Of a stretch of 64,000 bases of DNA, positions 1 through 18,054 are shown in pieces; the first letter of the stretch is position 1, and each line of letters begins with the position of its first letter. A model generated the notes under the pieces. That model did not search any database and was not told the DNA's origin. It was given only the letters and a program-made list of their open reading frames with translations. This stretch comes from Baylisascaris procyonis (Eukaryota > Nematoda > Chromadorea > Rhabditida > Ascarididae), in contig JAZARR010000230.1 of assembly GCA_037389465.1 (NCBI GenBank), positions 5,721,501-5,785,500 on the forward strand, given 5' to 3'. The position numbers were made by a program, and so were the translations under genes.

Positions 1-208
1 AAATGATCAGCAAAATGAAAAAAAAAAAAAAAGCCGTTTCCTTCACTCTATAATTTCTGTTGCCTGAAAGGTGAAATAATTCCAAAAGTCCGCCAGAAAA
101 TCCCAAGAAGAACAAGATTTGCGCAAAAACATTAGCGCGGTTGATCGCGATCAAGGAAGGGATTCGTCTATCGAAAACTCTAATGCTTTGAATGCCGTTT
201 TCCTTCCA

Positions 209-831
209 ATGCCTCAAGAAAGCGATCCTCAAAAAGCGATCCATTTACTCTTGCGCCAAATTTTCCAAGAAGCAGCTGGCCGTGAGACGTCCTGATCTCT
301 TTCCATCCCCTCTCCCCCACCTATCTCTCGGATCCACATACGTCGTAATATGCAAGTATGCGAAAATGTCCCTCATAGGGACAACTTAGAAGAGTTTTGC
401 AGATTATATCACCTTCTAAAAGCAATGTATAAATAGTCAAATTGAAGAATCTATCACGTTTTTACCTGTGACATTAATTATAAAATGACCAGGCGCAGCA
501 CTTTAGCTGCTCGTTACCCACATAAGAGCGAAGAAACAGAGAACCATCTCAGATCAGCTTGCACAAATTTTCTTTTTCCGAAAGTTTATTCGCTTCAGGC
601 AAACAAATTACGCGTATCGATCAAACAAAAAACAAATGCAACAACGCATAATCCAATGGACGCCCCAATAGATGAACCACGAGATGTGGATTATCTAAGG
701 GCCCAGCTGAATGCCACTGAACGACGAACGTCCTTTAGATGGGTTTAAGGAACCTAAAGCATACACCGGCAACTCAATCCCTCTTCGCCAGATACAAAAT
801 CGGAAAGCAGGAAAAAGAATGGAAAACTCTG
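209..831 (+). other. Exon-like fragments, unassigned
   Basis: Three short stretches look weakly coding but do not join into a convincing gene. Positions 209-281 start with ATG and read MPQESDPQKAIHLLLRQIFQ, then reach a possible donor at 282. Positions 485-745 form an open frame whose last third has coding-like composition and contains DVDYLRAQLNATERR. Positions 739-831 follow a TTTAG acceptor that abuts an ATG and contain SLFARYKIGKQEKEWKTL before a possible GT donor. The second and third overlap in different frames, so both cannot be right as drawn. I recognise no family. This could be a small worm-specific gene, a decayed gene or chance. Confidence 0.18.
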
Positions 832-2056
832 GTGCTCAGTTTTGTTTAATACGTTGCTGTGACTGTATTTTAAAAATTCTCTATCATTTACTATGGGGTT
901 CCTAATTTGTTCTGCTACTGCAACAACGTCTATCGCTGCGCCCATATGAATCATTCTCTCAAACATAAACAAAAAAAGGGAAATAAATAATGAAATTTTA
1001 ATTGAGCTGACTTTAATCTTGATACGATAGGCATTATTGGGACTTATTTATTTATAATTAATTCGTTTAGCAGCATAATTCTATGTCTAATTCAACAGTA
1101 TTTTTGAATGTTGGTTGGAAATGATAAACAGAGAACACACTGATAAGCTTGCTTCATCAATTATCAACTTCAAAAGCAAATATCTCATGCGAAATAACGC
1201 ATTCCAAATTTTTATTGTATCAAAGAAAAAATCTCGCTGACTTATCTCATCATTGCTTCCTCTTTGATAATCAATTAAAAAACGAGTAGACAACCAGCAA
1301 TATGTCATAAGCTGGTGAGGTTTCACGATGGGGGAGGGACAGAGAGGAGGAGAGGGAAGGTGGAAGTGCCGATAATTGGAGATATTTTTCATCATTTCAA
1401 GAGAGAGGCAAATAAAAGTGCTTCAAAGAGGCCCTAATATAAGAAGAAAAAAGAAAGAAAATAACGAACATTCGACAACAATATCAACGAACAAAAATGA
1501 ACCTATCCTAATTAAGTGCAAAAGAAATGCAATATACGATAATGCAATGGTGCCTAAATGCAGCAATTGCGAGGAAGCATGAACGATGCAGTGCAGTTCA
1601 AAGTGAAGTTAGGCAGAAGTGTGCTGCATGCCATTCAGATATACAACTCTAAACACTCATAATTCAGCTATTTTATCTTCTTACAAACCCCTTTTTTCAT
1701 CACTTTTTCAATGAGTTTACTCTAGATTCTACAGTGTCCCCACTGACCCATATAGATGAGATGCAGTTAAAGGGGGATCGAGAACGAAGCAGGATAGGAG
1801 GAACAGAAAATGGGCTTGTTCTTCATCGCCGAACCTTACACCTTTAAAAATCCCATGTAGGTTTGTACTACGACGCTGTTATTGCCACGTGATGATTAAA
1901 GACGGAATTTGTGTCCATCTACCTCTACAGGTAAAATGTCTCAAGTATTTCGCAATATGCCCGTGCTGAGATCATTGAGTACATTTTTTGCGGTTGTTCC
2001 CTCCATATTTTTTGCTTAGTCTCCATTTCAGCTATTTTTCACTCAGATCATCTCAG

Positions 2057-2191
2057 GACGAGAAGGCATCCTCCTTTTTGAGTGCCCAGTTATCTGAAGC
2101 CACCTACGTGCTGTATCCGAAGACCCAAAACTGCGTCTGCAAGGAAGCGTGCCAAGAACTGATGAATACCAAGACTGGTATTTACAACTAA
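2057..2191 (+). CDS. Possible terminal exon of unknown gene
   Basis: An open frame follows a CATCTCAG acceptor and ends in TAA, giving 44 residues that start DEKASSFLSAQLSEATYVLY and end TKTGIYN. It has two cysteines (CVCKEAC) and predicted helical character. It would join in phase 0 to the piece ending at 831. An AATAAA-like signal lies about 110 bases downstream. Coding character is only moderately better than neighbouring frames and no family is recognised. It could equally be chance. Confidence 0.25.
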   Translation, partial: DEKASSFLSAQLSEATYVLYPKTQNCVCKEACQELMNTKTGIYN

Positions 2192-5100
2192 ATCCTTATA
2201 ACTAGAGGTGAATCCTTCCCCTCCCCTCTCCCTTACTCAGACACCAACGAGGGATGGAGAGGTTTTCTGAGTTCATAAACTTGAACACGGAAATAAGAAA
2301 AAAATAAAAACCGCGCTTCATCTGTTTTCTTTCCCATTCACCGACCAACACAGCCATCACATTCATAATGCTGTATACCTATGCCAATATGGCTTTGCAA
2401 AATACCAGTAGTGACGTAGTGGAGAGGATGTGGGGGGGGGGGGTGGGGGGACATCCTCTACGAGCTTTATATCTCTATAAATCCAACATAAAAGTTATCT
2501 GATGACTCAAAATCACGCATCTTTACCAGCAAATGCCCCTCCGTCATTAAATTTTAGAACGAAGTTATGCCCATTTCAGTGCATCACTAAATTAGACGAT
2601 TTTGTTGATGTACGGCTGTATACGTATGTAAAAGTAATAAAAACGTGTAAAATGAAAGTACCAACCAGATCGAGTGCTGTTCCATGCGGCTGGATATTGA
2701 GTGGACCATTGTTGTTCGGCCATTGCCATCACTTCGATTACAAGCAGCAATTGAACGAATAAAAACTTTTTACAGAAAATCGAGATAATAGGTACAAGCG
2801 CGATGCAGTTATAATACACTTCTGTACAACTCCTAAAAACATAGCATCAATAAGCATCGGAAATTCGTTAAATAATTCTAAAATAAATAAAAATTCGCTT
2901 CAATAATACACCTTGAAAGACATCTGTAACAAGTGATGACAAAAACTGCTATCGAATTCAATTATATCGACCTCTAATATGCCAAAACCATTAGAAAAAA
3001 ACCCCAGGGATTATAATGGAAGTGAATACTGTAAAAATAGTTGTAAAATTTATTTACTCTTAAGACATAATAAATACCTTCTGAGAATATAACTCAAAAC
3101 TTACTTACAATTAATGACAAAAAAGCGAAATCAACATAAAAACTGCAAGGATAAACAGTGGGCAAACATCAAACATCTTAAATAACCCGCAATCAGAGAA
3201 AAAAAAAATTAAGTGAAGCACACGGATCGTTAAAAAAATAGAAAGGAAGTTGTAGAAAAACAAGCACAGATTACAATAGGAATAGACGACCATCATTGCC
3301 CAAATCGACGGGAAACCGTCCATGGGAAAATTTTCGGTAACTTCTGAAATTTGTTGAATAAGCAGATGGGCACTTCAAAAGAGCATCGCTGTGAAGTTAC
3401 CCAACAAAATGATAGATAATAGTTTCAACATGACCACGAACGAAAAAGGACTCTGAAAATCCCCAGACCAATTTGAAATTTAAAAGAAGAGTGCCAGGCG
3501 TGAGTTTCCGATTACGCAGATAGTGAACTACCATCGCTGAATATCTGAAATTTTACGAAAGGAATAATGAATTGTAACCTTTTGGATCGAATGCGAGGGA
3601 TGGGAGGGAGGGATCAAAATTTCTTCACAAACAACATTTCTAACTTTTCAGCTAAAATGTTTGGGTACTTAAATTACATCAATACATGTGCTCGGGAATT
3701 TCCATTGCAATTTATTGTGTTTGGTATAAAATGTGCTAAAGCTTTACCTCTCGCCTCCTACAACCTCTATTCACCTAATTTCCCCTCTCCTTCCTCGTTA
3801 TACAATTTTTTTTAAAATTTTATTGCAGGTTCGAGAATGTTGTAGTTTAAGAGTTAACCACGCCTTCCCTTATGCATGAAGCGTCAATCCGTTTTATAAT
3901 TTCGTACAAACAATCATCAAATCGTAGTAACCAACAATTTATTCCATAATCCCCAACATGAATATTACATTTAACTCGTTTAAATAGCCCACTGGGTTTA
4001 AATGAAATATGAAACGGATGTTTGGGTCGGATTTTCAGGCGGGGTGGGAAAAGCAACTATGAAAGGCAACTTTACGAATGCTAGACAGGTGAATGAGGTT
4101 GGTTATGTCATGCAAGCACAAACATTTCGAAAGAAACATTCGATCGGCAAAACGACATTCCCCTCCATTATCAAAAAAAAAGCACTACGGTGATTATCTA
4201 ATCCTAAACCATAAGAGAGCAACGAACAACGGTCGAATCACTAATAAAATGATAAACGGTGAACTACAAACACTAAACGAAGATGCAAGAATATGAACAA
4301 AACTCTTCTATAGCTACCATACAACATGATGTTCATGGTTGATCATCGCCAACAAATTTTACAGTAGTCAAGCGTTACAAACACATCGCTTAGCATAAGA
4401 AATATCGTAAATGTGTCGCAATAGAATCCCAGGGGTTCAAAAAGGATAAAAAACGAATGATGATGACTCAAATATTGTCATCGAAAATATATGGCGACAA
4501 ATTGCGTCATGACCAATCACGTTAACGTCCATCCATCGAAATAAAATATAAGCGAATGGATTTGATGATAGCCGCCCACCTTTGTAAAAGACCACATTTG
4601 ATTGGTCAACAATTCTGTACCTTGAATAACCACGATCACTGTTACCGATGTCAATATGCAAATTTTATGACGACACGACAATCTTGGCAAACACTGACAC
4701 TCTCGTCGTCTGGTTGCGCTCCTTTGGCGCCTAATATCCAATGCACTTTCTTTCTGAGTATCGCAATCAGACAGACGCACTTTTTCATGTAAAAACACCG
4801 CTAGGCAGTTGAAACGTTCAAATACGCCTGATGGCATACGGTATTTTCCTGTTCAAGAGTCATGTGGAAAGTTTTGCAGCTGAAAACCATCAGATATCAT
4901 TTGCCAGGATGGATAGAGGAAATTGTTTGAGCTTGAGGATGATGAGCTGGAGAGTTTCAAAGGTGTTTCAAGAAGTAAACTGGCATTGTGTTAATTCCAT
5001 TATGTATGTATTAGCAGTAATTCTTGTGATGCATATGTTTGCACCCATATGAATCCCCATATTTGATAAGCACTCATTTAAGATGGGTTTAGTTTTTAGT

Positions 5101-5220
5101 ACAGATTATGCAAAAATCAGCGACAGATGAATGAGGTCGGTGAAAAAAAAAAACTGAGAAAAAATTTCCACCAAAACCACGCAGTAATAACGAAAGTAGG
5201 CTTTGATCTCTTTCACTTGC
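2192..5220. other. Spacer, no gene seen
   Basis: No open frame here shows conserved motifs or consistent splice phasing on either strand. A poly-G tract lies near 2430-2450, and short poly-A tracts are scattered through it. Frames of 60-106 codons occur on both strands around 3.1, 4.0 and 4.5-5.0 kb but look like chance openings. Confidence 0.5.
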
Positions 5221-5334
5221 AGTACCACCGTATCTGATCTTAGCGCCTATCTAATTAGCTCAAAAATAATCTATGAGAAATCAGTGCAACTTTCAACTGA
5301 AGAAGTTCGAGCGACGGCAGACTTTATTTAGAAA

Positions 5335-9794
<4,460 letters not shown>

Positions 9795-10040
9795 TCGTCA
9801 TTTTTATGCTTGCGACAGGGAAAATATTTATAATTATTAGCATACCTGTTTTTGACGGTGTATTATTTGGCCCAGATGACCCAAAGAAGGCTTGTCCAAA
9901 GGCAGCTGCAATTTTGAGAGTTTTTTGAGAACTTTTCCCTAGTTTTCTCAATGAAAGTGGCGACTTTTTGAGGGTGCCAAATATCTGTTGACGACATTTA
10001 AGGAGGAGGACAGGTTCTTCTATGTGAAGCTTCTTTGCTC

Positions 10041-10046
10041 AATAAA
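10041..10046 (+). terminator. Poly(A) signal AATAAA for PTGES2
   Basis: Canonical AATAAA 247 bases after the PTGES2 stop codon, in an otherwise unremarkable 3' UTR. It is the first perfect signal downstream. Confidence 0.55.
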
Positions 10047-13000
10047 TCAACGCTCAGAGGCACTGTTGATCATACTCATCCGAATTGCCTTTGTATATTT
10101 TATTTACACATTGTTATACCTATAACTTTGTAAATATTTTTGCTCATCGAATAGCTTCATCAATGCAATTGCTTTAGCATCTGTTTTGTTTCGATTTCGA
10201 GAGGCACATCTGAAATTCTTTCGCATTTATAACCTCCTAATGGTCAGCGATTGGTCATCAATGTCTAACGGTCACTTAGTCCCTCTTACAGTCTCAGATT
10301 TTTTCATTTTTTTTCTTGTCTGAAGCATCGGAAGTTTTCCCATCAGCTAAAAAAGGAAATTTTACGTTGCTTATTATTATTTCTGTTTTCCTTGTAGAAT
10401 TTGAATGAGTGTTTGAATTCTATTGAGCCTTAAATACTTCTCAAAGGTTTTTAATTAAAAGAAGCCGTTATGGATGCTTTTTATAAATACTTTGTTCGTC
10501 GTGAGTGCAGTTCGAAGTTGACTGTTCGAATTAGGAAGCATGTAGAAGTTGTTTTCTAATTTTTTAAATCTCATTAGTCGTTTTCTACCTCATTTAATGT
10601 TAGCTTTTAATAAAGATTTATTTCTAGATTTCATACTGTCAATGCGTTCTATCTTTGATTGCTTTTTTTCGGGCGACTAGTTAGCAAACCTTAGTTTTTT
10701 GCAGTAAGTATAGAACTCATAATCATCTATTAAAATTTAGCATCAAACAGAACATATTTCAATCAATTCCAATCCATTCAAATTTAAATGTTTCATTTAT
10801 TTATTAATTTTCGATGAGTTGGTCGCATTTTTGCATGCTAGACAATTATTCGTTGGGACAATAAGTGGGCGTTGTTGTGCATTGCGCGTACATCAATACG
10901 ATGCTAGCCTGCATTTATTTCTCAATTGGAGAGTTGTATGCGATGCAATTCTCGAAATTAAGGTTCCATATTGGAGTCGAGATTTCGCCATCACACGGCG
11001 TCTCTTTTTTATCGACTCCTCATGACAAAAAATATTAACTTTTGATGCTCTAAAGGACATAAATGACTCACACTTCAGAAATGCCATCAAAGCGATTCAT
11101 ATTATTTTGTTCATGGAATAATATCTAAAAATATTCAAGTATTACCACGAAACATCATCGTTTGCGGTTGACGGTAGTTGTACTTGAAGCAGGTGATCAT
11201 CTTTAATGATCTGTTGAGAACGAGGTATTCGATGCTTGAGAAATATCGTTCAACACATCTCTTTGTCGCAAAAATTCCCACTAAGGAAATTTTCATAGAG
11301 GTTTGGTCAATATTGGCACATTCATGTTCACCTGAACATCTCTTCAGACACCAATTTTTTGCATCGTCGGCATCGCGGTGAAGGATGATCGGATTTCAGA
11401 TTTAAGAACGCTTTTCTTCAGATCACTTTCAATTGATGTCTACATATCGGTTACTGTATTAACCACTGACTCATTGCTAGCGAAATTTGATCAGCAATTT
11501 TGGTTAGCAGGAAATACTAGTGCATATTCTTGCAGTATTGTTACTAATAAAATAAAATAGAAATTCAATACCGAGAGTTATATTTGAAAGGTGGTGTTGC
11601 CGCACTGAGTTAGCTTTTATTTTTATAAAAAAGAAGCAGCGTGTAGAAAAATGCAAATGCACTGCCAATTAGTGGGATTTGCGACGCCGCAATTTGCCCT
11701 CAGGGTGTAGAATTACATCACCTATATGCACATTCTCTTCCCATATCAGAGCATTAAAATAAGGATTTAGAAAAATAAACCAATAATGGGTAAATTAGCG
11801 GTCAGACTCCTCAAGAAATTAGTTTATTTAGCTCTAATTAAATCGTTCGATCGCCAGTTGTCAATGAAGCGTGAAAATGCATCTAACGGACAAGCGAGCT
11901 TGATTTAACTTTACAAATTGATTTTTTCTGGAGGAGGAGGGGAGTGCGGGGAGTTCGACTCCGGAGTCGGCGATCACTGGAACTAATTCTCTTGCAGCGT
12001 CAAAATACATTTTAGTTATGTATGAGTGGTGCTGCTTTCATGATCATTTTTTTTTTTTATAATTCTTATCTTTGTGATGATATATTTTATATCCTAACTT
12101 ATCTAGTTCTTGTATTAATTGCTTTCTGTGCAATAAACTATTTTATAAGTCATTTTTTTGCATTTATGTTCCATTGTGGCGCATATGTCCAACGTAACTT
12201 ATTTCAAGTAGGTATGTGTTCAAAGTATGTTATATGGGTGCGGAATATCTCACAAATGGATATAATCTATTATATTTCTACAGTTATGACTTCAAATCAC
12301 TTATGAAGTGATGTGAAATTCACAATGAAAAAAAACCTTATATCGTATTTTAGAAGTTTAATATTAAAATATAATCGGTTTTTATTTAGCCAATATAGGA
12401 AAATAAATACCACTAAAAAAACGGTATTAAAACTTAACATTCAGATACTCTCTCAATCTTGTTTTGATTATTTTTTCGACATATTTTCACCTATATATTT
12501 GCCTCATCTATCGATTCCACTAGGAGGACTGTAAAACAAAACTAACTGAAATGAATAAAAGTTTTAGTTGAGGTGTCACCTCAATGAATTGCTACTGTGC
12601 AATGGACATTATCTAATTTTGCACAAATATATTAACACTGCACATTCATTATTCGTTTCAAAAATGAAAACTCTTTTGTCTGCTCGTCTGCAATTACAGC
12701 AAGCAGTCTCTTCATGTCCTTTGCACTATCCTCATTCAGCATACTATTTTGCAAGGCTGGTTGCTGCAATCGATGTGTGAGTTTAGTGGAAGAGATGGTC
12801 GCCGTCCGTATGCCGTAGAGGGTTGCGGTGTGGTCTTCGCTTGAAAACTTGTGCAAGTTGTGCTCTTCGAGCGAGAATTGTTGTCGCCAACATCCGTTCA
12901 ACGATCACCGACCACCATTCCCATTTTTTTACGGTTAGTGATACCATTTATTACCGTGACTTTCTAAATCGTCCTGAAACGCACCTCATTTTACTTATAT

Positions 13001-13377
13001 GTGAGAGTGAGTGATTCTTCGGAACGAAATTCTATATTCCACATTCCTTGAAATTATATTCTCACTCAAGTCCTGCACACTCTGATCCACCCTATCCAGT
13101 CACCTTCTCCTTTGTACAGCTCAAAAATTTAATTAACTCAGCTAGGGAATATTAGGAAGGGTGTCCTCCTGTCCATATTGCTTATATGCTTTAATAGTGC
13201 GATGTGATGAATGAGATTTTAAAGTGACCATTATTCCAGAACAATATTGCTCTTATAGATTCTTCCGATTTAAGAATCAACAAAATGTTTCTGTCTCTGA
13301 AAAGAACGAGTGAGGATCCTATATGTACTATAGTATATTTATTTATTACCTATTTATTTATTTATCTATTTATCCAT

Positions 13378-13408
<31 letters not shown>

Positions 13409-15498
13409 TCTATTTATTTGCTTATTTATTTATTATTGGTTTATTTATTTATTTATTTGAGCCAATAAATGCGTTCATTAGCATTTTTCATTGGGAAGGC
13501 ATTCAGCTAATAGATGAACCTTTCAATAAGTTTTTGCATATCTCTTTATCTACAAAATTACGCTATAAGAACGAGAAAAGATGCATCGAATTATATACGT
13601 TCATTGGATAATGTTCATTCTGCTCAAAGAATATCTCAATTGTATTGTTAAATATACTCAACAAAATTAATCCATTAAGCACTCACAATTAAGGAGCAAT
13701 AATGCTGTTTTATGTGTCTAAAATGAAGTGCATAGTGCTAATATATGTGTGTTCCAATGAGGTTTACCTTCAATATTTTTGCCACTACCGTACTTTGCAA
13801 TTAAAACCCCATGCCACATATTCTGAAATTCATTGGTAATCCTAAAATCAAATGGTCCGATTGGCATTTACGTGAGCAATAGAATTCATTCAACAAATAA
13901 ATTCAGTTAATTTGGCACATAGGTTACACTTCATTCAGTGCCCAGTCTCTATCAAGTTCACCTCACTGTTTAATTATTAGTAGATTGGAACATCGATTGT
14001 TATATTGTATAAAGGTATTGATGTTTGATTCGAAAAGAAGTGTTGAAGTGAAGAATGATAGATTATATACACTCATAAAAACAACCTGTCAGATTGCATT
14101 CCAACTTACCGCATGCATCAATCGCTTTCACGAAATATTTGTTTGACAGTTGTGGCAGACTCATTTCACTATCGATTCCTCATTTACAAACGATTACATC
14201 CCTTTTTGGACGAGAAAATAAACGAAAGAGCATATTGATGGTTTTAGATGCTCATTCAAAGAGATGTGCATAAATAAGCGGTCTTTGTTTCCTTCCTTTA
14301 TGCTTATCCTAGCAGATAGATTCGTGCACACTGCAATGCATCATCTATCAAGCTCTAATCCTCGCTATTTCTCCACTTGTTCTTTATTATATTTCTTATT
14401 GCTTGATGCGATTTTCTTATCGAATCAATTCGTCGATGTGCAATTAGATATTTGTGGCAAACGACTGTCAACAATCGTTGTTGATAGCTGTCAATAAATG
14501 TATCCTTTTCATATCGCTGCATTCTAAAATACTAAGTTTCTTTATGCGAATTTGAATCGGCGCTGTTTGGGATAAGAAGCATTTTACTAACTTTCAATTC
14601 TTTTATTTATTTTCGATTCTCAAAAGGCTTTCAAAGTTTTATTCAAAAAATATTCAAGAGTAACGATTTGAAGAGCGCAGATTGGAATGTATTTTCGTTA
14701 AAAGCAATTTATTTCCCATTTGGTTAACTAGAAGTCTGTTTCAGAGAGGAGAAAAGTGATTGAACAGCATTAGACCGACATACTTATGCATCATTTGCTT
14801 TAAAGAATGGAATCGTAGCTGTAATGTCGTTCTTAACAATAAAAAAAGGACTAGTCACTTCAGACATGAAAACAGAAGCTATCGATTCAGCGATGACGCT
14901 TGAAACATGAGAGATTCTCTCATCGATCGTCTTTCCGACCACATACTCATGGATTCCACTTTCATCGAAATGCTTTCACTGAAGAGAAATGTCTATATCT
15001 ATCAATTATTCGGGCATATTCTTCACTTTCATACTTTGATATTTGACTTACTTTAGCTTTTTTGGATTGCACCTTATAAATTTCAAATTGGAAGTATTGT
15101 AATGTTTGGATAATAGCAATGAATTCGATGTTATAATACTTATAATTGATATTTTATATTATTTTAAATACAAAAAGAATTTTTATCGATTAGATTTTCG
15201 TTGAAATTTATGGATTATTTCGTGAAAATCTTAAAGAAATGACCATAAATTTAGTCACTTCCTTAAAGTGATGAAAATATCTTTTCACAAATGTAAATCA
15301 TATGATTAACAATAAAATAATCGATGATTAATCATCGAAGAAATTTTAGAAGATTTCTATAAAATTTATAAATTTCGAATTTTTCATATAATATTTGAAA
15401 TAATTTTCTCTTAGGAAAATTTATACTTTATCTAATTCAGTTTCAATATTTCATTATTTCAATATCTCACTATCAAATACATCATATGCCAGATATTG
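10047..15498. other. Gene-poor spacer
   Basis: About 5.4 kb without supportable exons. Open frames up to 108 codons exist, but the longest (13285-13611) is simply a translated TTTA microsatellite. The rest is AT-rich single-copy-looking sequence. A perfect 16-bp palindrome CGATGATTAATCATCG lies near 15322. It may contain distal regulatory DNA of mec-17, but nothing identifies it. Confidence 0.5.
13336..13459. repeat. TTTA tetranucleotide microsatellite
   Basis: About 120 bases of (TTTA)n with scattered TCTA, TCCA, TTTG and CTTA variants. It keeps a frame open on the plus strand that reads as alternating Leu/Phe/Ile/Tyr, which explains a spurious 108-codon ORF. Confidence 0.95.
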
Positions 15499-16620
15499 TG
15501 ACAGCCGGTTTACGCTATGTGTCGTATAACGTGACAGCCGATTTATACCGTTCAAATAATACTTGTGCCAAAATGATCACTCGCTGTCAATATGGACAAT
15601 TTGACAAAAAGTCTGTCTGTTGTGCTTGAAAATGATTTTATGTTGAATTATACGATATCACTTCCGCTAGCTTCTTGGTTGAACTTCAGATTCTCATCCT
15701 TGAAAGTATAGAATCTACGAATTGGTACATATCCGATACGATCGAATACCTCAGCTATTATGAGGGAAATCGATATTTGAGTAAAGATGATAGAGATGCT
15801 TAGGAATGAAATGTGACATTCGTCGAGACAGTCTCTTCAGTCCCTTTTTTTTGAGAAAAAAAAATTATTCCCATATTAAGGATGAAATATGGCAAAAGGA
15901 TATGCAGTAATGATAGTATATAGTGTGAAATGGGTACGTTAAAAAAGAAATTAATAATAAATTACAAGACGAACTGCGTCCGCATTCAATAGCCGGCTGT
16001 CACTAACATTCTTTTCATGCATTTCAGCCCTCTTATTTCTTTCTCCGAGTTTTGTGTTTAGCACTCTTCATATTGAATTGTTTCTATCAACTGATAGGAA
16101 GCATTTTAAACACCAAATTTATCTTCATTCTCCTTCCATCTTTTCGTTATCACTAAATCGGCTAGTTTCCTTCAGCCGTATCATTCAAAGAGATTATTTG
16201 GTTTGATGAAAGGCACAAGCTGAAAGACCATTTAAAAAGGATTGAAATGAATTTTCGTCTACAACGAGTTCCCTAGAAACGCATGTAGTGCAGGTGATAA
16301 GGAATGGGAACGCGGAAGAGCAAGAACGAGGGGATGAAGGGGGAGGGGCTTTCTTCTCGTATCGGCAGTGATAAGCCAACCTATTGATCAAAATAAGCGC
16401 AACACTGAGATATTTGCGAACTACACTTACTGTCAATTGTAATCACTGCTTCAAAGCCAAATTAAATTTTTGGAATCGCCATTATGATTGCGGACATGAC
16501 ATTCACTTGTATTTCGATCTCTCTGTCGGTCGTGTAAATCGGCTGTCACATTATAAGGCATATCTGTGGTGTAAACCAGCTGTCACATTATAAGGCATAT
16601 GGTGTAAACCGGCTGTTATT
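15499..16620. repeat. Inverted-repeat element with 33-37 bp subrepeats
   Basis: The left side (15499-15548) has two tandem copies, 33 bases apart, of a unit beginning TGACAGCCGGTTTA. The right side (16533-16617) has three copies of the reverse complement, TAAACCGGCTGTCA, at spacings of 37 and 33 bases. A further core, AGCCGGCTGTCAC, lies near 15992. The two arrays therefore face each other across about 1 kb of AT-rich DNA. That arrangement fits a non-autonomous DNA transposon or MITE with repeated (sub)terminal motifs. No transposase frame is present inside. Target-site duplications could not be identified with confidence. Confidence 0.6.
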
Positions 16621-18054
16621 ACATTATACAACACTAGGATTTGCATTACAAATATTTGATTAGTGAATTCGGTATCCGATGGAATATATTTGCTGCAGGA
16701 ATGGGGTAGTTGTTTTTATCTAACGGCGTGTCTATCGTATGTTCTGTGGTTTTTTTCTGCTTCAAATCGATGAATTTTGATTGAGCGGCCGCTTTAATGC
16801 TCCGTCTAATAACTTGGCATCTCGAAAAAAATTTTTTTTTCTGACCGAAGTTATTTTCAATCAATGAATCTTCCCAATCGGGTGTATTGACCCGGCAGAG
16901 CTCTACTGAAGTGAAGGAGAGTTTGCAGCTCAGCTGGAAGATTTTTTCTTCTTGAGATCTTTCCCTTTTTCTTCGTAAGATCCCTCGAAATAGAAGTGAT
17001 AAGGGCTGGGGATCTCCAATTCATCTGTCAATTCCATCCAAAAAAAAAAAAAAAAAAAAAACAAACTCAAAGATACAGTTAAATATTTCAGCTCAAGAAA
17101 TTTGTGCCATGCTTGAAATGAATCTTTAAAAATCTCACAAATTTTCACAAGAATTTCCGAATTAATGATAGTATGATGTTATTTCAATGGCGCAACTTCA
17201 AAACTAAGATATTTGCAGCATGTTCATAACACGGAGAACAGAATATAGTGGCAATGTTTTTTCGTTCTCATAAAATTTTTTGCAAAAGCTTTATATGCAT
17301 AAATTTATTCCATTTGTGTTTTTGAGAAATCTCCCTTGAGCTGAGAGAGATTTTCCAAAAAGCAAAAGTAAAAACTCGACATACATTTCAAATTTCAAAA
17401 TAGACATACAAAATACACATCTATGTGCTTTTCACTTATTGATTTGTAAACTAAAAGAATCAAGTCTGATAAATGTAGTATGTGTCAGACGTCCAATAGC
17501 ATTCAGAATTTCCCTTCGGCTCATTGATCTGAATTTTATGCGCAATTTTCTGCACAGCTGAAGTTTGGTTACATAAGTCTTTTCACGGATTATGTAATAT
17601 TTAAATGTTTAGATAGTCTGTTATAAGCGATGAATTTGCATATTCCTCGCCACAGTCACTCTCTCTTGCTTTCACAATTGTGCATGGATTGTAGTCACTA
17701 TTATTTCATTGTGGAGCGCGTTTGCTTGTTCTTCTCTACGTTGTTTTCCATTAATCGATGTTCGTGTTCAGTTTGTCAAGGGGAGGCAGGGAGAAAGGGA
17801 GAGGGTGATTCAGGGAAATTTTAGGCATCGTGGATCACAGATGGGTATCATTGAATTGGTTCGTTCTATTAAAAGCATCATCTGGATGTCGTTTGCAGCA
17901 CTTCTGGACAAACGTCATATCATTGCTGTGATAGGCAACAAACAGCGTGTGGCACCCCTCACATTTTAGAAGAATCACCTAAGGGTCTATTTTATGCCTA
18001 TCCGCTTAACTCTAACCCTAGTTTGTAATAAAAAAGAAAATGAGCTTCTCGAGT
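16621..18054. other. Spacer, no gene seen
   Basis: AT-rich sequence with a pure poly-A run of about 21 bases at 17040-17060. Short open frames on both strands lack motifs or splice support. Confidence 0.5.

Noticed and set aside
4517..4837. 106-codon minus-strand ORF
   Set aside because: No recognisable motif, overlaps frames on the other strand and has no splice partners.
13285..13611. 108-codon plus-strand ORF with repeated YLFI residues
   Set aside because: It is a translated TTTA microsatellite with no domain or splice support.
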